Source of the DNA: Gammaproteobacteria bacterium
GTDB lineage: Bacteria; Pseudomonadota; Gammaproteobacteria; JAUIAT01
Direction: 5' to 3'
Assembly: GCA_030425295.1 (NCBI GenBank)
Contig: JAUIAT010000001.1
Span: 161,655 to 225,654 of the forward strand
Length of the DNA: 64,000 bases
Made by a program: the position numbers and the translations under genes. Each line of letters begins with the position of its first letter. Position 1 is the stretch's first letter. Below the pieces are notes generated by a model. It had not been told where the DNA came from, made no database searches, and was given only the letters and a program-made list of their open reading frames with translations. This document shows positions 17,058-26,668 of this stretch, one piece after another.

Positions 17058-18903
17058 GTTTCATGTCCAATAAGTAGTAATCCAATAATTTGCGAGCAAT
17101 AACCTGGGCTTCGGCATGTCGATTTTTCTCTACAACCACTGCTACTGCAAGTTTAGGGTTTTCAACTGGCGCAAAAGCTATAAATAAAGAGTGGTGCCAA
17201 TACCTGGGTAATTTGGTTCCATCCGGTAGTGTTTTAGGTTTGCCACGATAAACTTGGGCCGTGCCAGTTTTTGCAGCTACCCTGTATTTAGGGTGACGCC
17301 CGAACCTTACAGCAGTCCCCCAAGGATTGTAACTTGTTACAACTTTTTCCATTGCGGGAATTACTGTATCCCAGGCATCTTCATTAGGATCAAGCACTAA
17401 TTTTTTAGGCTTCATTATGGGTTTATCTATTTTCCCATTGGATCGCACTGATTTTAGAATTAATTGGGGTGGTTGTTCATATCCATGGTTTGCTAGAGTT
17501 GAGGTAGCAACTGCCAATTGCAGAGGGGTGGTTAGTAAGAAACCCTGGCCAATACCAGTTAAGACGCTATCACCTTTATACCAAGGTTGCCCTTTGTAAT
17601 CTTCTTTCCATGTGGCAGATGGGACTAATCCAGGGCTTTCGCTTAAGGTGTCCTCGATGCCTGTATCAGTGCCAAAGCCAAAGGATCGTAAAGTTTTTTC
17701 CATGCGATCAATTCCCATCATAACCCCAAGGTGATAGAAAAAGGTGTCACAGGAAACAATAATTGCTTTTTCTAGGTTTACTCTATTGTGACCATAATGA
17801 GCCCAGTCGTGAAATATATGTTTAGAGTTGGGTAGTTTAAACCAACCTGGGTCATAAATTTCAAAATTTGTATCTATAACGTGCTCATGAAGAGCATCTA
17901 AAGCTAGGAATGGTTTGATAGTAGATCCTGGGGGGAATTGCCCTCGTGAAGCTCTATTGTATAGGGGGTGTTTGTCAGAAAATTGTAATTTTTTATAACT
18001 AGCTGGGTCAATACCTTTGACAAATTGGTTCGGATCGTAACTAGGAGTGCTGGCTAGTGCTAAAATCTGCCCAGAGGATGGTTCTATTGCAACTACGGCT
18101 CCCGCATTTTTGCCAAGTAATTCAATAGCCTTTGTTTGAAGTTTGCTATCAATTGTTAGATATATATCATCTCCGCCACTTGGCTCGAAAACATTTAGAG
18201 TTTTAATCGCTTGGCCGCGAGCATTTACTTCCACTTCTTTATAGCCAACTTGTCCATGCAAGTCAGCTTCGAGAGAGTGTTCAACACCCATTTTCCCAAT
18301 GTACTGGGTTGAGGCATAATTTGCAGAGTCTACTCGATCCAGGTCTTTTTCGCTTATGCGGCTAACATAGCCTATTATGTGTGCTGTATTTTCTTTTAAT
18401 GGATAAATGCGGCGTGGGTCAGCTTGGATTTCGGCACCTGGAAATTTTTCTTGATTTACGTAAAATTTAGCTACTTGTTCTTCGGTTAATCGATATTTAA
18501 CCGGCATTGCCTGGTGCGCATTGTACTGTTTTCTTATACGTTGGAACTTGGCAAATTCTTGGTTTGAAATAGGTATTATTTCGCTGACCTTTTTGATTGT
18601 TTCATCAACGTTGTCGGCTTTTTCAGCTGTAACGGTAAGCGTATATACTGGCTCATTTTTAGCAAGAAGGACGCCGTTTCGATCATAAATTAATCCTCGT
18701 CGAGGAGGGATAGGCAAAATTTCAATTTGATTAGCAAGCGCAAGGTTGCGATATTTTGAATGATTTAGCCATTGAAGATCTATTAGCCTGAAAATCAGAA
18801 TCAAAGCCAGAGAAATTATGAAAATAAAGATAACCTGAACACGCTTTTTAAACAGACGTGACTCAGAGTCATAGTTTTTGATTTTTAGGTTATTTTTCTC
18901 CAT
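17044..18903 (-). CDS. mrdA: Penicillin-binding protein 2, elongasome transpeptidase
   Basis: The cross-linking enzyme of lateral wall growth. 619 residues: short cytoplasmic N-terminus, one membrane anchor (VQVIFIFIISLALILIFRLI, about 22-41), PBP dimerisation domain with RGLIYDRNGVLLAKNEP, and a transpeptidase domain with SxxK PGSTIKPF, second motif SCDTFFY and AKTGTAQV (KTG). The DxD-type DWAHYGH segment is typical for PBP2. It is the first gene of mrdA-rodA. Length matches E. coli PBP2 (633). Confidence 0.97.
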   Translation of the reverse strand: MEKNNLKIKNYDSESRLFKKRVQVIFIFIISLALILIFRLIDLQWLNHSKYRNLALANQIEILPIPPRRGLIYDRNGVLLAKNEPVYTLTVTAEKADNVDETIKKVSEIIPISNQEFAKFQRIRKQYNAHQAMPVKYRLTEEQVAKFYVNQEKFPGAEIQADPRRIYPLKENTAHIIGYVSRISEKDLDRVDSANYASTQYIGKMGVEHSLEADLHGQVGYKEVEVNARGQAIKTLNVFEPSGGDDIYLTIDSKLQTKAIELLGKNAGAVVAIEPSSGQILALASTPSYDPNQFVKGIDPASYKKLQFSDKHPLYNRASRGQFPPGSTIKPFLALDALHEHVIDTNFEIYDPGWFKLPNSKHIFHDWAHYGHNRVNLEKAIIVSCDTFFYHLGVMMGIDRMEKTLRSFGFGTDTGIEDTLSESPGLVPSATWKEDYKGQPWYKGDSVLTGIGQGFLLTTPLQLAVATSTLANHGYEQPPQLILKSVRSNGKIDKPIMKPKKLVLDPNEDAWDTVIPAMEKVVTSYNPWGTAVRFGRHPKYRVAAKTGTAQVYRGKPKTLPDGTKLPRYWHHSLFIAFAPVENPKLAVAVVVEKNRHAEAQVIARKLLDYYLLDMKHEHS

Positions 18904-18952
18904 CGTCTGATTATATAACGATGGGGCTTGTAAATGGGAGTAGAAATTAAAT

Positions 18953-20434
18953 TCAATCGTACTTTACAACAAAAATTAAGCTCAAAATCATTAAAGCGCC
19001 CATCAAAATTAAAATATATTTGATGCCCCAGGCCATGATGGGGGTGATTCCCTCTACTGGGGTTAGGGTACTTGTTAGTACCATAGTCCGAAATGGTGGT
19101 ATTTGATCTTGAATGCTTCCGTCAGTTCTTATAATTGCTGTTGTTCCATTGTTGGTTGCAAAAGCACTAAAACGAGAGGTCTCTAAAGATCTCATTTGGG
19201 CAATTTGTAGATGTTGACTGTGGGCTATTGATCTGCCAAACCAAGCATCGTCAGTAATGGTGACAATAAAGTTTGACTTAATAGATGCCGTTAATACTTC
19301 GTCGGGGTAGGCTATTTCATAGCAAATAAATGGTGAGATTTTAAGGTCTTTAATTTGTACTAGGTTTTGTTCTTCTGGTCCTGAGCTAAAGTCTGACATT
19401 GGAATTGCGAAAAAATTAATAAGGCCGGTAAGTAGTGATTTCATAGGTAAAAACTCACCAAAGGGTACTAAGTGGCGTTTTGTGTATTCTCCTTTTGCAT
19501 CTCCTAATACCATCATGCCGTTATAGTACTCATCATCTTTATCTATTGGAATTCCTAAAAATATGCTGGAGTGATTTTTTAGGGCTTCTTGGTCCATGTG
19601 GTCAAGAAATGGCTTAACTTGGCTTGAGAAAATAGGTAATGAAGACTCTGGCCATATTATAAGATCGCTGCTCCAGTGGTTCGATGTTAACCGCTGGTAT
19701 TTTTCCATTATATTTAACAGGTGCTCTGGGTCCCATTTCATTTTTTGTTCTACATTGCCTTGAATTAAGCTAACTGAAATGGATTTGTTAATTGGATGTG
19801 TCCATTCAATTTGTTTTAATGCATAGCTAGATGCAAAGAATACTATTGTGATAGTGACGGGGATTGCAGCTTTTTTCAGTCTATTAAAATACAGTATAGA
19901 TGCAGCTATTAAGGTGACTATAAATGTTAATCCGTAAACTCCAACAACCGGAGCCCACCAGCGTAAAGGGGTTTCAACCATACTGTTACCGATTAACAGC
20001 CATGGCAGTCCTGTCAAGAATATAGTTCTAACCCATTCCATTAATGTGATAATCGCTGGAAAAGCAAGTAAGCGAGAATTCCAGTTATCTTTTTGCCATA
20101 TTTTTCTAAATAAATAACCCGGTACAGCATAGAAAAGAGCGAGAAATGAAATAAATAGTACAGTTAAAAACCCAGCAAGAAATGCGTTGGTGTTCCCAAA
20201 AATATGAATGCTGATAAATACCCAATAGATTCCAAATCCAAAAAAACCAAGGCCAAAGCTAAAGCCATGCCAAAAAGCTTGCTTGGGATTTGATTTAATC
20301 CAAACCACAAGCAGTGTGGCTAAGCATAGAAACGCTAACGGCCAGAGTTGATATGGTGCGAATGCTAGAGTAAGTAATCCTCCGCTAATAAACGCTAAAC
20401 TAGTTAGCAAGAGATTTTTATTGGAAATTATCAT
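18953..20434 (-). CDS. lnt: Apolipoprotein N-acyltransferase
   Basis: It adds the third acyl chain to lipoproteins in the inner membrane. 493 residues: an N-terminal block of about six membrane segments (1-210), a periplasmic nitrilase-fold domain (about 220-470) and a last membrane helix (YILILMGALMILSLIFVV). The catalytic triad residues are visible: Glu of IIWPESSLP, Lys of KRHLVPFGEFLP and Cys of ISPFICYEIAYPD. Upstream on the same strand is corC, the common corC-lnt pair. The start has a weak RBS. Confidence 0.96.
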   Translation of the reverse strand: MIISNKNLLLTSLAFISGGLLTLAFAPYQLWPLAFLCLATLLVVWIKSNPKQAFWHGFSFGLGFFGFGIYWVFISIHIFGNTNAFLAGFLTVLFISFLALFYAVPGYLFRKIWQKDNWNSRLLAFPAIITLMEWVRTIFLTGLPWLLIGNSMVETPLRWWAPVVGVYGLTFIVTLIAASILYFNRLKKAAIPVTITIVFFASSYALKQIEWTHPINKSISVSLIQGNVEQKMKWDPEHLLNIMEKYQRLTSNHWSSDLIIWPESSLPIFSSQVKPFLDHMDQEALKNHSSIFLGIPIDKDDEYYNGMMVLGDAKGEYTKRHLVPFGEFLPMKSLLTGLINFFAIPMSDFSSGPEEQNLVQIKDLKISPFICYEIAYPDEVLTASIKSNFIVTITDDAWFGRSIAHSQHLQIAQMRSLETSRFSAFATNNGTTAIIRTDGSIQDQIPPFRTMVLTSTLTPVEGITPIMAWGIKYILILMGALMILSLIFVVKYD

Positions 20435-20497
20435 TTATTCACGTTGTCCGTGATTGTAATTAATTTGTTTGAGTATACCACTTTGGCTTCACATAGT

Positions 20498-21340
20498 TTA
20501 CCTGGTGACAAGCATGTATTGTACGCGTCGATTATTTGCTTGAACAACTTTGAATTGGAGGTTTCCGACTTCCATGGTTTCTCCGCGTTTAGGCATTCTA
20601 CCAAATTTTTGCATGACAAGTCCGCCGATTGTATCAAAGTTCTCATCGCTTAAATTTGCTTCGAATTTCTCATTAAAGTTATCGATTGTCATTAAAGCGT
20701 TTACCATGAATTGGTTTGCAGTTAGTTGTTTAACAATGCTTTCTTCTTCGTCTATGTCATGTTCATCTTCGATTTCGCCAACAATCTCTTCTAGAACGTC
20801 TTCAATTGTTACAAGGCCAGCAATGCCTCCATACTCATCGATTACAATTGACATATGAGTGTGTGCAGATCTGAACTCTTTTAATAGAGCGTTTAACCTT
20901 TTGCTTTCTGGAACAAAAAATACAGGCCTAATATGCTCCATTAAGTTGAATTCTTTTTTATTGTCCTTTAGGCAGAATTTTAAAAGATCTTTCGCGATTA
21001 AAATGCCGAGAATTTCGTTTCTGTTATCGCCTAGAACTGGATATCTCGAGTATCCTGGTTCAATTACTATATCTAGAAGTTCTGCAAGAGTGGCAGTGTG
21101 AGGTACACCAGTCATTTTTGATCTTGATACCATGATATCACGAACTTGTTTATCGCTAACTTGTAGTACGCCTTCAACCATATTAAGAACATCAGGAGCT
21201 ATCAGCTCTTTTTCAGCTGATTGGCGAACAACCGAGACAAGTTCTTTCTTGGATTTTGGAGAATTACTTCTAGTGAAAAAGTTTTTTACTTTGCTAAAAA
21301 AGTTGGCAGGTGACGGAGGTTTGTCAGAGTCTTCTTTCAT
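20498..21340 (-). CDS. corC: CorC/HlyC-family CBS-domain protein
   Basis: 280 residues from the chosen start MKEDSDKPPSPANFF, which has AAGG 8 nt upstream; the frame stays open another 34 codons but that part looks non-native. Content: short basic N-terminus (FFSKVKNFFTRSNSPKSKK), the conserved QVSDKQVRDIMVSRSKM motif, a CBS pair (about 75-200, ending IDEYGGIAGLVTIEDVLEEIVGEIEDEHD) and a C-terminal CorC_HlyC domain (ANQFMVNALMTIDNFNE to FKVVQANNRRVQYM). There is no DUF21 membrane domain, as in E. coli CorC/YbeX, which is tied to Mg/Co handling and ribosome function. It lies upstream of lnt. Confidence 0.92.
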   Translation of the reverse strand: MKEDSDKPPSPANFFSKVKNFFTRSNSPKSKKELVSVVRQSAEKELIAPDVLNMVEGVLQVSDKQVRDIMVSRSKMTGVPHTATLAELLDIVIEPGYSRYPVLGDNRNEILGILIAKDLLKFCLKDNKKEFNLMEHIRPVFFVPESKRLNALLKEFRSAHTHMSIVIDEYGGIAGLVTIEDVLEEIVGEIEDEHDIDEEESIVKQLTANQFMVNALMTIDNFNEKFEANLSDENFDTIGGLVMQKFGRMPKRGETMEVGNLQFKVVQANNRRVQYMLVTR

Positions 21341-21413
21341 TGTTGCCTTGTGGTGAATTAGTAGTGTGTGTATGTTATTATACAAGCATTTACTGGTATT
21401 ACCAAATAATCTT

Positions 21414-23180
21414 ATGACTACATTAATTTTGAAGCCGGGCAAGGTTTATGGCCGTTTGCTCCGCGATACTAAAAAATATTGGCATCTCGTTTTGTTCGGG
21501 GTGGTTGGCATCCTTATCGGTTCAGCGGTTGATTCTGCTTTGGCTTGGGCAATTGAGCCTTTAATAAATCAAGGTTTTATTAATCGTGATCAATCCTTTA
21601 TTCAGATGCTGCCAGCTATCGTTATTTTAGTGTTTTTAGTTAGAGGTGTTGCTCTTTTTGTTTCTAACTACTGTATTACCAGAGTTGGTCGTAACTTAGT
21701 TATGGGTTATCGTCGTCAGTTGTTTGACCACTTTTTGAAACTTCCAGCGCAATATTTTGACCAAACCACTTCAAGTAAACTAATTACTATATTGATCTTT
21801 AATGTTGAGCAGCTTGCAGATGCCACAACTAGGTCACTATTAATTGTACTGCAGTCAGTTTTCTTAATTATTGGTTTGTTAATTGTAATGATAACTATTA
21901 GTTGGAAATTGAGCCTGTTGTTTTTCTCAATGGTGCCATTTCTATTTGGAATTATTTATTACACTAATAAAAGGCTGCGTAAGCTTAACTCTAATGTTCA
22001 AGACACTATGGGAGACGTTAGTGATACTACCTTTGAGGGGGTTGCAGGATTTCGTGAAATTCGTATTTATGGCGCCTCAGAACAGGAAAGAGAGCGCTTT
22101 TATAAAGTCTCTAAGCAGGCTCGCCAGCGTGAGTTAAAAGTAGTAGTAACTAATTCATTAAGTAGTGCATTAGTGCAAATGATGGTGGCTCTCCCAATTG
22201 CTTTCATTCTTTATGTTGTTACTAAGCCTAATTTTGGTATGTCCGCTGGTAGCTTTGGTGCTATGGTAACGGCAATGATTAGTCTTGCTCGCCCTTTGAA
22301 ACGTTTAACAAAAGTTAATAGCAAGATTCAGCGTGGTGTCACTGGGGCTCAGAGTATTTATCAGTTGCTTGCAGAAAATGTTGAAACTCCTGGAACAGGC
22401 GTTTTATCAATTGATCGAGCAAAAGGTGATATTGAGCTAAAAGGTGTTGAATTTGCTTATAGCAAATCTAAGGCTCCTGCTTTAAATGGTATTAATTTAA
22501 ATATTAAATCTGGTGAGACAATTGCTCTAGTTGGTAGGTCAGGTTCAGGTAAAACAACATTAGTTCAGTTGTTGCCGCGTTTTTATGAGCCAACTAAAGG
22601 CTCTGTGATGCTTGATGGCGCAGATATTGCTGATTACACTCTTGAGAATTTAAGGGGGCAGTTTGCTTTTGTATCTCAGAATGTAGTTTTGTTTGAGGGT
22701 ACAATTGCTAGCAATATAGCTTTCGGTTCACAGGGTGCGACAAGAAAAGATATTGAGAAAGCGGCTAAATTGGCTTGTGTTGATGAGTTTACTATGCGTT
22801 TCCCTGAAGGTATTGATACCCCAATTGGTCAAAATGGTGGTAATCTGTCTGGAGGACAGCGCCAAAGAATTGCTATTGCTCGAGCATTTTTGAAGGATGC
22901 ACCTATATTGGTATTTGATGAAGCAACTTCTGCTCTCGATCAGCATGTGGAGCGTATGATCCAAAAATCATTGAAAAAACTTGCTAAAGACCGTACTACC
23001 ATTATTATTGCGCACCGATTGTCTACGGTTGAGCATGTTGATAGAATTTTGGTTCTTTCCGATGGTAAAGTTATTGAGCAGGGTAAACATGATGACTTGC
23101 TAGCTCAGAATGGTGAGTATACAAAGTTATATGCCTCTTTGGCTGAAGAAGAGATGACTGCTTCTAGCGAGGCGGAGTAA
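21414..23180 (+). CDS. msbA: Lipid A export ATP-binding/permease protein MsbA
   Basis: An ABC half-transporter that flips lipid A-core across the inner membrane. 588 residues from ATG 21414 (the open frame reaches 21366, but MTTLILKPGKVYGRLL is the better N-terminus). Six membrane helices in residues 20-300, then the nucleotide-binding domain: Walker A GRSGSGKTT, Q-loop FVSQNVVLFEG, signature LSGGQRQRIAIARA, Walker B ILVFDEATSALD and H-switch IIAHRLSTV. The lpxK neighbour directly downstream (0-nt gap) settles the family choice. It is divergent from corC, sharing a 73-bp promoter gap. Confidence 0.95.
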   Translation: MTTLILKPGKVYGRLLRDTKKYWHLVLFGVVGILIGSAVDSALAWAIEPLINQGFINRDQSFIQMLPAIVILVFLVRGVALFVSNYCITRVGRNLVMGYRRQLFDHFLKLPAQYFDQTTSSKLITILIFNVEQLADATTRSLLIVLQSVFLIIGLLIVMITISWKLSLLFFSMVPFLFGIIYYTNKRLRKLNSNVQDTMGDVSDTTFEGVAGFREIRIYGASEQERERFYKVSKQARQRELKVVVTNSLSSALVQMMVALPIAFILYVVTKPNFGMSAGSFGAMVTAMISLARPLKRLTKVNSKIQRGVTGAQSIYQLLAENVETPGTGVLSIDRAKGDIELKGVEFAYSKSKAPALNGINLNIKSGETIALVGRSGSGKTTLVQLLPRFYEPTKGSVMLDGADIADYTLENLRGQFAFVSQNVVLFEGTIASNIAFGSQGATRKDIEKAAKLACVDEFTMRFPEGIDTPIGQNGGNLSGGQRQRIAIARAFLKDAPILVFDEATSALDQHVERMIQKSLKKLAKDRTTIIIAHRLSTVEHVDRILVLSDGKVIEQGKHDDLLAQNGEYTKLYASLAEEEMTASSEAE

Positions 23181-24152
23181 GTGAGCTGGCTTGTTAATAG
23201 TTGGTATAAAAAGTCTGTTGTTAGATACGTTTTAGCACCGCTATCCGCTATATATCGCCTTGCTGTTACTCTGAACCGTAAACTTTATGATTGGAACCTA
23301 AAGCGTACTTTTAAATTTGATATTCCCGTTATTGTTGTTGGAAACTTAACAGTTGGAGGCACTGGCAAAACTCCTTTTGTAATTTGGCTGGTGGAAAATT
23401 TAAAAAAGGAAGGATTTAAGCCAGGGGTTGTATCTCGTGGTTATGGTAGCGGCATTACAGAGCCAACAATTATTGATCTTAAGCAGCATACAGCCTTTAG
23501 TGTTGGTGACGAGCCATTTCTAATTGCAGAAAGAACTGGGGTGGCAGTGGCAGTTTGTCCAAAACGATCTCAGGCAGTAGCAAAATTAATGTATGATACT
23601 GATTGTGATTGCATTATTGCAGATGATGGTTTGCAGCATTATGCTTTAGCCCGCAATATTGAGATTTTGATGATTGATGGTCAACGACGTTTTGGAAATG
23701 GTTATTGTCTTCCTGCTGGCCCATTAAGAGAGCCTTTATATCGTGTTAATAGTTTCGATCTTAAAGTAGTTAAAGGGGTTGCAAAAAGTGGCGAGTTTTC
23801 TATGACTCTAAAATCCGGATCACTTTTACCCGTAGGTAAGAACTCTTCTGCCTTAGCACCCAAGCCTGGGCAGAAAATTCACGCAGTCTCTGGTCTTGCC
23901 AGTCCAAAAAGTTTTTTCGATTCTTTGGTTGGTAAGGGGTTCGATGTAATAATTCATGAATTTCCTGATCATCACCCTTTTTGTCTCAATGATTTTAATT
24001 TTAACGATAACCTTCCTATTATTATGACTGAAAAAGATGCTGTAAAGTGCCGAGTATTCGCTGATGATAGGTTTTGGTTTTTGCCTATAAACGCTAATGT
24101 AAGCCAAAAAATATTAGATTTGATTATTAATGATACAGGTCTTATAATCTGA
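23181..24152 (+). CDS. lpxK: Tetraacyldisaccharide 4'-kinase
   Basis: It phosphorylates the lipid A disaccharide at the 4' position. 323 residues, GTG start immediately after the msbA stop. A membrane-associated N-terminal helix (YVLAPLSAIYRLAVTLNRKLYD), Walker A GNLTVGGTGKTPFVIW, then SRGYGS, VGDEPFLIAERTGVAVAVC, IIADDGLQHYAL and LPAGPLREPL, all diagnostic of LpxK. C-terminal FPDHHPF and MTEKDAVKC complete the family pattern. msbA-lpxK is the classic operon. Confidence 0.96.
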   Translation: MSWLVNSWYKKSVVRYVLAPLSAIYRLAVTLNRKLYDWNLKRTFKFDIPVIVVGNLTVGGTGKTPFVIWLVENLKKEGFKPGVVSRGYGSGITEPTIIDLKQHTAFSVGDEPFLIAERTGVAVAVCPKRSQAVAKLMYDTDCDCIIADDGLQHYALARNIEILMIDGQRRFGNGYCLPAGPLREPLYRVNSFDLKVVKGVAKSGEFSMTLKSGSLLPVGKNSSALAPKPGQKIHAVSGLASPKSFFDSLVGKGFDVIIHEFPDHHPFCLNDFNFNDNLPIIMTEKDAVKCRVFADDRFWFLPINANVSQKILDLIINDTGLII

Positions 24153-24215
24153 CGTTTGTTATTTAGCGGAGTATTAGATTTGACCTTTAGTAGATTATTA
24201 AGAGCTATTTTTTGC

Positions 24216-24650
24216 ATGGAAAATTATGGTAGGCCGCTTATGTGTGATGAAGAAATTACGCAGGGCTTTTTGCCTGAGTCTGATGTTAATGACGAAATCA
24301 TACGTGGGCAAGTACCAAGCCTCGATAAAAATGCACAAGCAGACTTTGAACCAATAAATTCTGAGTTAGAAGAAATTAAGAAAATATTTTTGGCATCTTG
24401 TCTGAAATTCAAATTAAAAAATGGTAGTAACCTACTTTTTGATAGTCAAATTAATAAAATATGGAGCTTCATCAAAATATATAATGAGTCATTTAACAAA
24501 GAATGGTTTGTGAAAAGATTAAGTGGTTTTAAGTATCAGTTTTGTGATGAAATAGCTGAAGAGCTTCTAGCTCATATTGATAAATCAAGTGCAAGCCAAT
24601 CAAATATTAACAAAGTGCCTCCTGATTCTTCTCAAGCTCTTTCCGGCTAG
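24216..24650 (+). CDS. Orphan small acidic protein downstream of lpxK
   Basis: 144 residues from ATG 24216 (MENYGRPLMCDEEI...). The frame is open back to a TTG at 24156, 3 nt after lpxK, and a third possible start is ATG 24240, which has TAGG 8 nt upstream. The N-terminal third is acidic and disordered (QGFLPESDVNDEIIRG), the middle is helical with Trp/Phe (KIWSFIKIYNESFNKEWFVKRL), and the tail is Ser/Pro/Gln-rich. No family recognised. It may be co-transcribed with lpxK but shows no link to lipid A. Confidence 0.55.
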   Translation: MENYGRPLMCDEEITQGFLPESDVNDEIIRGQVPSLDKNAQADFEPINSELEEIKKIFLASCLKFKLKNGSNLLFDSQINKIWSFIKIYNESFNKEWFVKRLSGFKYQFCDEIAEELLAHIDKSSASQSNINKVPPDSSQALSG

Positions 24651-24767
24651 CTTCATTAAACCTATGTGGCTTAGTTTTTTAGAATAACTCTGATTATTGC
24701 CAAACAGGAAATTCTTTCATTTACTACTAAACTTAAATTTGAAGTCTTATAGATATGGAGTTTTATC

Positions 24768-25172
24768 ATGTTTAAGTTACCAGATCTTGAAGAGTTAAAG
24801 AAAAAGATCGATTTGGACAAAATTGTTGGTTATGTGAAGGATCTTAAGGAGAAGATCTTGCCTTCTGAGGTAGATAAGCCTGATGTAAATGATTCGCCTA
24901 AAACTAATAAACCAGAAACTGAAGTAAAGCCTGAGTTTAAAGAAGAAGTTAAGCCTGAGGCTACAGATAATGTGGTTGATCCTGGTGCAAAAGAGCCTTC
25001 ACTTGAGGATACAAAGGCAGAAGTTACTCCAGAGCCAGTTAAGGAAGTTAAGGCTGATACCTCCTTAGTTGAAGATATAGAAGAAGTAAAAGAAGAACTA
25101 AAAAAAGATGTTGATGAGGTCAAAGATCCTCAAGATAAAGGCTCAAAAGAAGGCTCATCTGAGGCTAAATAG
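24768..25172 (+). CDS. Orphan Glu/Lys/Pro-rich low-complexity protein
   Basis: 134 residues. After a short amphipathic start (MFKLPDLEELKKKIDLDKIV), residues 30-134 are almost only E, K, P, D, V and S, with irregular repeats of the type KPEVKPEFKEEVKPE and DIEEVKEELKKDVDEVKD. Such sequence is disordered or forms single charged helices. RBS GGAG lies 8 nt before the ATG, and codon use is ordinary. No signal peptide. Function unknown; similar tracts occur in secreted host-interaction proteins and in TonB-like linkers. Confidence 0.6.
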   Translation: MFKLPDLEELKKKIDLDKIVGYVKDLKEKILPSEVDKPDVNDSPKTNKPETEVKPEFKEEVKPEATDNVVDPGAKEPSLEDTKAEVTPEPVKEVKADTSLVEDIEEVKEELKKDVDEVKDPQDKGSKEGSSEAK

Positions 25173-25192
25173 GCTTAGATAAATCTTCTGCC

Positions 25193-26161
25193 ATGGATGA
25201 CGCAAGGGAGTGTGGTTCTGTGATAAGAGAAAAAGATGTCAGTGACCCGGATTTTATTCAAAAATTTGCCTTTTATGCTTTAAAGGAGCAAGGGAAGAGG
25301 AGGCGCTGGCGTCTTTACCGTCGTTTAATTTTACTCCTAATTGTAATATTTTTTGTGATTGGTGTAGTGTTTTCTGATAATGGTATGCGAACTTTAAGGC
25401 CACATGTAGCTGTAATCAAGATTAATGGTGCAATCCCTGGGATTAGAGGGAATATGGATAAAGTTAGTAGTGCTATTAAGGAGGCTTTTGAGAATGATAA
25501 AGCCAAGGGGTTAATAATTGAAATTAATAGCCCTGGTGGTAGCGCTGTTCAGTCTTCTTATGTTTATGATACCGTTAGGTTTATGAGAAAAGAGCATCCA
25601 AACAAAAAGGTATTTGCTGTCTGCTCTGATATTTGCGCATCTGGTGGTTACTATATAGCGTCATCTGCCGATGAGATTTATGCTAATCCATCTTCATTGG
25701 TTGGCTCGATTGGCGTTATTTATAGCGGTCTTGGTCTAAAGGGTATGGCAAAAAAATTAGGGGTTGAAAGTCGGGTATTTACCGCTGGTGATAAGAAAGA
25801 TTTTATGGATCCATTTAAAGAGTTAAACCCTGAAGAAGTAAAACATTTAAAGCAAATGCTTACTGAAACTCATACTAATTTTATTAGTGCTGTTAAAGGC
25901 GGGAGAGGTGATCGCTTGCATGCTTCAGATAAAGAACTATTTAGTGGCCAAATTTGGACTGGACAAAAAGCTAAAACTTTAGGATTGGTTGATGGTTTTT
26001 CTAGTGTTGACAGGCTTGTTAAAAGCAAATTTAAAGATGTTGATCAATTAGAAGATTATACGCCAGTACCCACTGGGTGGAGATATTTATTCCACGAAGC
26101 TGGGGTTAGTTTAGTGCATGGTGTTTCATCTTGTCTAAGTGGCGCCTCTTTGCGTTTTTAG
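25193..26161 (+). CDS. sppA: Signal peptide peptidase SppA, 36-kDa type
   Basis: An inner-membrane serine protease that degrades cleaved signal peptides. 322 residues: cytoplasmic N-terminus, one membrane helix (RRLILLLIVIFFVIGVVF), then the ClpP-fold S49 domain with EINSPGGSAVQSS, the Ser nucleophile in CASGGYYIASSADEIYANPSSLVGSIGV and the Lys candidate in GDKKDFMDPF. A single S49 domain marks the short type rather than the 67-kDa E. coli form. ATG 25193 is used here; GTG 25220 with GGGAG 9 nt upstream is an equally good start, removing 9 residues. Confidence 0.93.
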   Translation: MDDARECGSVIREKDVSDPDFIQKFAFYALKEQGKRRRWRLYRRLILLLIVIFFVIGVVFSDNGMRTLRPHVAVIKINGAIPGIRGNMDKVSSAIKEAFENDKAKGLIIEINSPGGSAVQSSYVYDTVRFMRKEHPNKKVFAVCSDICASGGYYIASSADEIYANPSSLVGSIGVIYSGLGLKGMAKKLGVESRVFTAGDKKDFMDPFKELNPEEVKHLKQMLTETHTNFISAVKGGRGDRLHASDKELFSGQIWTGQKAKTLGLVDGFSSVDRLVKSKFKDVDQLEDYTPVPTGWRYLFHEAGVSLVHGVSSCLSGASLRF

Positions 26162-26246
26162 ATAATCGGCAGATAAGCTTGTTTAAAAGCTTGAGCATGT
26201 AGGTATTATTAATTTTTTATTTTTTTGGTGATTTTGGTGGATTTTC

Positions 26247-26519
26247 ATGAGTTTCTTGATTGAAGTATATGTTCAGCCTGGCGCGAAAACCACAGAGTTT
26301 GTTGGTGAGCATGATAATAGGCTTAAGATCCGTTTAAAATCAGGTCCTGTTGAAGGTAAAGCTAATAAAGAATTAATCTCCTTTGTTGCTAAGTTTTTAA
26401 AATTAAGAAAGCAGGATGTAAATATCATAAGCGGTGAAAAAAGTCGATTAAAGACCTTATCAATTGCCACTTCCATAGAAAATTTTAATAGTCTACTCTT
26501 GCTAAAGAAAAAATTTTAA
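26247..26519 (+). CDS. yggU: DUF167/YggU family protein
   Basis: 90 residues of the UPF0235 family: VQPGAKTTEFVGEHDNRLKIRLKSGPVEGKANKEL, with the hallmark PVEGKAN, then FLKLRKQDVNIISGEKSRLKTL, the last conserved block (V.I..G..SR.K). Biochemical role unknown; in E. coli it lies near yggT and hemW. It is the last core gene before the tRNA-Asn element. Confidence 0.9.
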   Translation: MSFLIEVYVQPGAKTTEFVGEHDNRLKIRLKSGPVEGKANKELISFVAKFLKLRKQDVNIISGEKSRLKTLSIATSIENFNSLLLLKKKF

Positions 26520-26615
26520 TTGGGGTTATATTTAGTGCCGGCACAAAAAGAAAATTTAAAATAGTCATTTATTATTGGTATACAGTTAGAGGCAAGGATA
26601 TTAAAAGCTTTGAAG

Positions 26616-26668
26616 AAGTGGCTCCTCGGGACGGATTCGAACCGCCGACCAAGTGATTAACAGTCACC
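26616..26668 (-). repeat. Left attachment site, partial copy of tRNA-Asn 3' end
   Basis: A 53-bp sequence identical to 38181-38233. Read on the minus strand it contains the anticodon loop region, T-arm, 3' acceptor strand and CCA (26619-26621) of tRNA-Asn, but the D-arm half is missing and identity stops exactly at 26668. It is the original 3' end of the tRNA gene displaced by integration. Confidence 0.92.

Noticed and set aside
20431..20646. Minus-strand frame overlapping the corC C-terminus
   Set aside because: It lies in another frame of the well-supported CorC protein; no independent start signal.
24830..25123. Minus-strand Ser/Thr-rich frame opposite the acidic low-complexity gene
   Set aside because: It is the antisense reading of GAA/AAG-rich codons, which always gives a Ser/Thr/Phe-rich shadow.
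26616..26668. A second functional tRNA-Asn gene
   Set aside because: Only the 3' part is present; the D-arm and 5' acceptor strand are missing, so it is an attachment-site remnant.
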